Source: Clostridia bacterium (GTDB lineage Bacteria > Bacillota > Clostridia > TANB77 > CAG-508). Taken from it: DNA of 16,958 bases. Location: NCBI GenBank assembly GCA_022791735.1, contig JAAVZQ010000093.1, forward strand, positions 1 through 16,958, read 5' to 3'. Each line of letters starts with the position of its first letter. The first letter of the stretch is position 1. A program made the position numbers and the translations under genes. Positions 13,731-16,958 of this stretch are shown here, piece by piece. The notes beneath the pieces were generated by a model. The model searched no databases. It saw nothing but the letters and a program-made list of their open reading frames with translations, and had not been told where the DNA came from.

Positions 13731-15242
13731 TTAATTCTTATATGAATTATCTATTTCCTTTAATATAACATCATGCGCTTTTCCTTCAGATATACTTACA
13801 TCAGAAACAAGTGTAAGTCTTGCCTTTTCATGTAATTCTGGAATAGTAATTGCACCACAATTGCACATAGTAGATTTTATTTTTAATATTGTTACATCCA
13901 AAGTATCTTTTAAAGGACCAGCATAAGGAATATATGAATCTACTCCCTCTTCAAAAGAAAGCTTATCCTTATCTCCACCAAGGTCATATCTTTGCCAATT
14001 CTTAGCTCTATTTGAGCCTTCTCCCCAATATTCTTTTACATAGTTATTTCCAATTTTTAGCACCTTTGTTGGGCTTTCATCAAATCTTGCGAAATATCTA
14101 CCCATCATTACAAAATCAGCACCTAAAGCTAAAGCAATTGTTATATGATGATCATGTACAATACCACCATCAGAACAAATAGGAATATAAATTCCAGTTT
14201 CTTCAAAGTATTTATTTCTTTCATTCACAACATCAATTAATGCGCTTGCTTGTCCACGTCCAATTCCTTTTGTTTCTCTAGTTATACATATAGAGCCTCC
14301 CCCTACTCCAACTTTAATAAAGTCAGCTCCAGCTTCAGCTAAATATCTAAATCCTTCTGCATCTACTACATTTCCAGCACCAATTTTAACATTATCTCCA
14401 TATTTTGCCCTTACAAACTCAATAGTTCTCTTTTGCCATATAGAATAACCATCAGAAGAATCCATACAAAGCATATCAACACCAGCATCTACAAGAGCAG
14501 GAATTCTTTCTTCATAATCTCTTGTATTTATTCCAGCACCTACTACATACCTTTTATCTTCATCAAGCAAAGAATTTGGGTTATTTTTTCTTTCTTCATA
14601 GTCTTTTCTAAAAACTAGATACTTCAAATTACCTTCCTCTGTAAGGATTGGTAAACAATTTATTTTATTATCCCAAATAATATTATTTGCCTCTGAAAGA
14701 GTTGTGCCCTTTTTAGCAGAAATAGTATCTTCTGCTTTTGTCATATAATCATCTATTGGAGCATCTAAATTATCTTTAGAAGGTCTATAATCCTTATCTG
14801 TAACTATTCCTAAAAACTTTCCAGTTGCTGTTCCATCATCTGTTACAATAACAGTAGAATGTCCAGTTCTTTTAGATAATGCCATAACTTCTCTTAAAGT
14901 TGTTCCTGACTTCACATTTGAATCACTTATCACAAAACCTGCTTTGTGTTTTTTTACGCGATAAACCATTTGAGCTTGTGCTTCAATTGTTTGAGCTCCA
15001 TAGATAAAAGCTACTCCACCTTCACGTGCAAGTGCTACACCCATTTTTTCGCCAGAAACTGATTGCATTATTGCAGATACCATTGGGATATTTGCAGAAT
15101 ATTTTGGTTCTTCTCCCCTTTTAAATTTAACTAATGGTGTTTTAAGTGATACATTATTTGGAATACATTCTTCTGTTGTTAAATTTGGTAATAATAAAAA
15201 TTCATTAAATGTTCTTGATATGTCTTCTAATACTTTTGCCAT
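13731..15242 (-). CDS. guaB: IMP dehydrogenase
   Basis: A full-length 503-aa enzyme that oxidises IMP to XMP with NAD, the step before GuaA. AAAGGAG lies seven bases before ATG 15242. The barrel domain is split by a CBS pair (about residues 96-215). The catalytic loop reads GGGSICITRE, with the active Cys near residue 317, a variant of the more common GPGSICTTR. The IMP-phosphate region SDGGIVHDHHITIALALGADFVMMGRYF and the flap RYDLGGDKDKLSFEEGVDSY are present. It converges with the guaA operon, so the guanine branch is clustered but split over two transcripts. CBS domains in this family bind purine nucleotides and tune activity. Confidence 0.93.
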   Translation of the reverse strand: MAKVLEDISRTFNEFLLLPNLTTEECIPNNVSLKTPLVKFKRGEEPKYSANIPMVSAIMQSVSGEKMGVALAREGGVAFIYGAQTIEAQAQMVYRVKKHKAGFVISDSNVKSGTTLREVMALSKRTGHSTVIVTDDGTATGKFLGIVTDKDYRPSKDNLDAPIDDYMTKAEDTISAKKGTTLSEANNIIWDNKINCLPILTEEGNLKYLVFRKDYEERKNNPNSLLDEDKRYVVGAGINTRDYEERIPALVDAGVDMLCMDSSDGYSIWQKRTIEFVRAKYGDNVKIGAGNVVDAEGFRYLAEAGADFIKVGVGGGSICITRETKGIGRGQASALIDVVNERNKYFEETGIYIPICSDGGIVHDHHITIALALGADFVMMGRYFARFDESPTKVLKIGNNYVKEYWGEGSNRAKNWQRYDLGGDKDKLSFEEGVDSYIPYAGPLKDTLDVTILKIKSTMCNCGAITIPELHEKARLTLVSDVSISEGKAHDVILKEIDNSYKN

Positions 15243-15278
15243 TTCTTTCTCCTTTCACACTTCATATATTTATAGAAC

Positions 15279-15297
15279 GGACGACCAATAGTCGCCC
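15279..15297. repeat. Short GC-rich palindrome between guaB and ackA
   Basis: GGACGAC (15279-15285) pairs with GTCGCCC (15291-15297) with one mismatch around CAATA. There is no T-run. It resembles the short REP-like palindromes dispersed in many clostridial genomes; it could also be a leader structure for guaB. Confidence 0.4.
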
Positions 15298-15331
15298 ATA
15301 CATCTATTTCCTAACATCTATCCTCTAATTT

Positions 15332-16528
15332 CTAACCTTTAGAAACTAAATCCCTTGTGTCTCTTGCAATAACTAATTCTTCATTTGTAGGAATTACAAA
15401 TACTCTTATAGAAGATTCAGAAGTTGAAAGTTCTACTTCCTTTCCTCTTGATTTGTTTAATTCATCATCTATTTTAATTCCCATATATGCTAGATAATTA
15501 CAAACTGCTTCTCTTGTATTTTTCTCATTTTCTCCAATTCCAGCAGTAAATACTATTGCATCTATTCCTTGCATAGATACAGCATATTTTGCTATGTGTT
15601 CAGCAATTGCAAAATTTTGCATTGCAAGTGCAAGCTGTGCTTTTTCATTTCCTTCTGCAGCTGCTGCTTCAATATCTCTAGAATCAGGGCTTACACAAGA
15701 AACACCATATACACCAGATTTTTTATTTAATATAGTATCTACTTCATCAATAGATAAATGCTCGTTATCCATTAAATACTTAACTATTGCAGGATCTAAA
15801 TCTCCTGACCTTGTTCCCATAGGAATACCTGCAAGAGGTGTAAGTCCCATGCTTGTGTTTACACATTTTCCACCCTTTACAGCAGCTATACTTGCACCTT
15901 GACCTAGATGACAAGTAACAATTTTTAAATCAGGAGTAACTCCTCCCATAAGTTCTGCCGCTCTTTCTGATACAAATCTATGAGATGTACCATGGAAGCC
16001 ATATTTACGAATACCATATTTCTCATAATATTCATAAGGTATTGCATAAGTATATGCAACTTTTGGCATTGTTTGATGGAAAGCTGTATCAAATACACCT
16101 ACCATTGGAACATTTGGCATTAATCTCTTACATGCTTCTATTCCTAAAATTCCAGCTGGATTATGAAGCGGAGCTAGACTACTACACTCCTCTACTTGTT
16201 TTACAACTTCATCAGTTATAATTACAGAACTTGAAAACTTTTCTCCACCATGAACCAATCTATGTCCAACGGCATCTATTTCATCTAGTGATTTTATTAC
16301 ACCATATTCTTCATTTGTAAACTGCTCTAAAACGAATTTAATTGCTTCCTCATGGTTTTTCACATTGTGTTCAATAACATGCTTATCTTCCCCTACTTTA
16401 TGCGTTACAAACGAATTTCCGTGGCCTATTCTTTCGAAATTACCTTTTGCCATAACCTCTTCGTTTGTCATATCAATTAATTGATATTTTAATGAAGAAC
16501 TTCCAGAATTTAAAACTAAAATTTTCAT
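15332..16528 (-). CDS. ackA: Acetate kinase
   Basis: A full-length 398-aa enzyme that transfers phosphate from acetyl phosphate to ADP, giving acetate and ATP. Family motifs in order: NSGSSSLKYQLID at the N-terminus, HRLVHGGEKF, FDTAFHQTMP, YGFHGTSHRFVSERA, CHLGQGASIAAVKGGKCVNT, GTRSGDLDPAI and FTAGIGENEKNTRE. AAAGGAA precedes ATG 16528. pta lies just upstream on the same strand, the usual pta-ackA order, so the pair runs acetate fermentation. A 120-bp palindromic element separates the two genes. Confidence 0.95.
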   Translation of the reverse strand: MKILVLNSGSSSLKYQLIDMTNEEVMAKGNFERIGHGNSFVTHKVGEDKHVIEHNVKNHEEAIKFVLEQFTNEEYGVIKSLDEIDAVGHRLVHGGEKFSSSVIITDEVVKQVEECSSLAPLHNPAGILGIEACKRLMPNVPMVGVFDTAFHQTMPKVAYTYAIPYEYYEKYGIRKYGFHGTSHRFVSERAAELMGGVTPDLKIVTCHLGQGASIAAVKGGKCVNTSMGLTPLAGIPMGTRSGDLDPAIVKYLMDNEHLSIDEVDTILNKKSGVYGVSCVSPDSRDIEAAAAEGNEKAQLALAMQNFAIAEHIAKYAVSMQGIDAIVFTAGIGENEKNTREAVCNYLAYMGIKIDDELNKSRGKEVELSTSESSIRVFVIPTNEELVIARDTRDLVSKG

Positions 16529-16589
16529 TTTTTTAATTCCTTTCTTTATTAAATTTTAGTATATATGTTTTATATATTTTTATCTTAAG

Positions 16590-16709
16590 TTCGAAAAAGA
16601 AACGAGTATTACTAGGCGCGTGAGATAAATATTTCCTGAGGCGTGCTCATGCACGTTGATGGGAAATTTATCGAGCAGCAACGACGTAAGACGAAGTTTA
16701 TTTTTCGAA
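16590..16709. repeat. 120-bp nested palindrome between pta and ackA
   Basis: Outer arms TTCGAAAAA (16590-16598) and TTTTTCGAA (16701-16709) are perfect complements, extended by AAAC/GTTT. Inside, GATAAAT(A)TTTCC (from 16624) pairs with GGAAATTTATC (16662-16672), and CGTGC (16642-16646) with GCACG (16651-16655) around TCAT. The right arm contains the last codons and stop of pta. It looks like a miniature mobile repeat or a structured RNA. Confidence 0.6.
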
Positions 16710-16958
16710 CGACTGGGCTTGGACAGCAGTAATAGCTACTACTCCCGCAATATCCTCTGCAGAACATCCACGTGACAAATCATTTACAGGTCTTGCAATA
16801 CCTTGACATAAAGGACCATAGGCCTCTGCTTTTGCAAGCCTTTGTACTAATTTATATGATATATTTCCTGTATTTAAGTCAGGGAATATTAAAGTATTTG
16901 CTTTTCCTGCAACTTCACTTCCAGGAGCTTTTGATTTTGCAATTTCGGGAACAATTGC
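16698..16958 (-). CDS. pta: Phosphate acetyltransferase, C-terminal 86 residues (cut by window end)
   Basis: Only the 3' end lies in the window. Motifs typical of the Pta C-terminus are clear: KANTLIFPDLNTGNISYKL, QRLAKAEAYGPLCQG, ARPVNDLSRGCSAEDI and VVAITAVQAQ. The enzyme makes acetyl phosphate from acetyl-CoA for the acetate kinase encoded downstream. The family normally ends near TAVQAQ; here four more residues (SFEK) and the stop are contributed by the outer arm of the palindrome at 16590-16709, suggesting that element inserted at, and slightly lengthened, the gene. Confidence 0.93.
   Translation of the reverse strand, partial: AIVPEIAKSKAPGSEVAGKANTLIFPDLNTGNISYKLVQRLAKAEAYGPLCQGIARPVNDLSRGCSAEDIAGVVAITAVQAQSFEK

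Overview
The window looks like the chromosome of an AT-rich, low-GC Firmicute, most likely an uncultured gut-type clostridium. The grounds are strong purine-rich ribosome binding sites, sigma-A promoters, a Firmicutes-type LexA box, a dipicolinate synthase B homologue (a spore gene), and acetate-fermentation genes of clostridial type.

Layout. 87-635 is a lone unrecognised gene with unusual, GC-richer codon use, followed by two hairpins and about 600 bp of AT-rich sequence without genes. 1374-7970 is a complete filamentous-phage (inovirus-like) prophage of about 6.6 kb, bounded by a perfect 20-bp direct repeat. Reading leftward from the lysogeny switch it carries a small orf, a candidate ssDNA-binding protein, a major coat protein, a small orf, a Zot/pI-type ATPase, two tiny membrane proteins, a C-tail-anchored protein, a pIII-like secreted adsorption protein fused across a frame break to a membrane region, a pVI-like membrane protein, a GC-rich candidate origin and a replication initiator. 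An XRE regulator faces the other way across an operator array. No integrase lies inside it. 8306-9319 is a Xer-type tyrosine recombinase just outside the right repeat, and the reconstructed attachment site has dif-like 11-6-11 geometry, so the phage probably borrows the host Xer enzyme.

Host genes to the right: a LysM division-inhibitor-like gene under a textbook promoter with a LexA box in its spacer (9337-9707); a dpaB homologue broken in three places (9742-10311); guaA, a RelA/SpoT-like gene and guaB (GMP/GTP metabolism, 10524-15242); ackA and the 3' end of pta (acetate production), separated by a large nested palindrome.

The main discovery candidate concerns decoding. Five reading-frame breaks occur in three unrelated genes: three in dpaB, one in the RelA/SpoT-like gene, one in the phage pIII-like gene. 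Every one lies exactly at an in-frame CGG codon, and every one is repaired by skipping one base, so that the next codon read is GGN (Gly). I found no in-frame CGG in the other intact genes except the odd first gene, although out-of-phase CGG is frequent. This suggests that CGG is vacant, or is read as a four-base codon with a +1 shift, in this host, and that its resident phage shares the rule.
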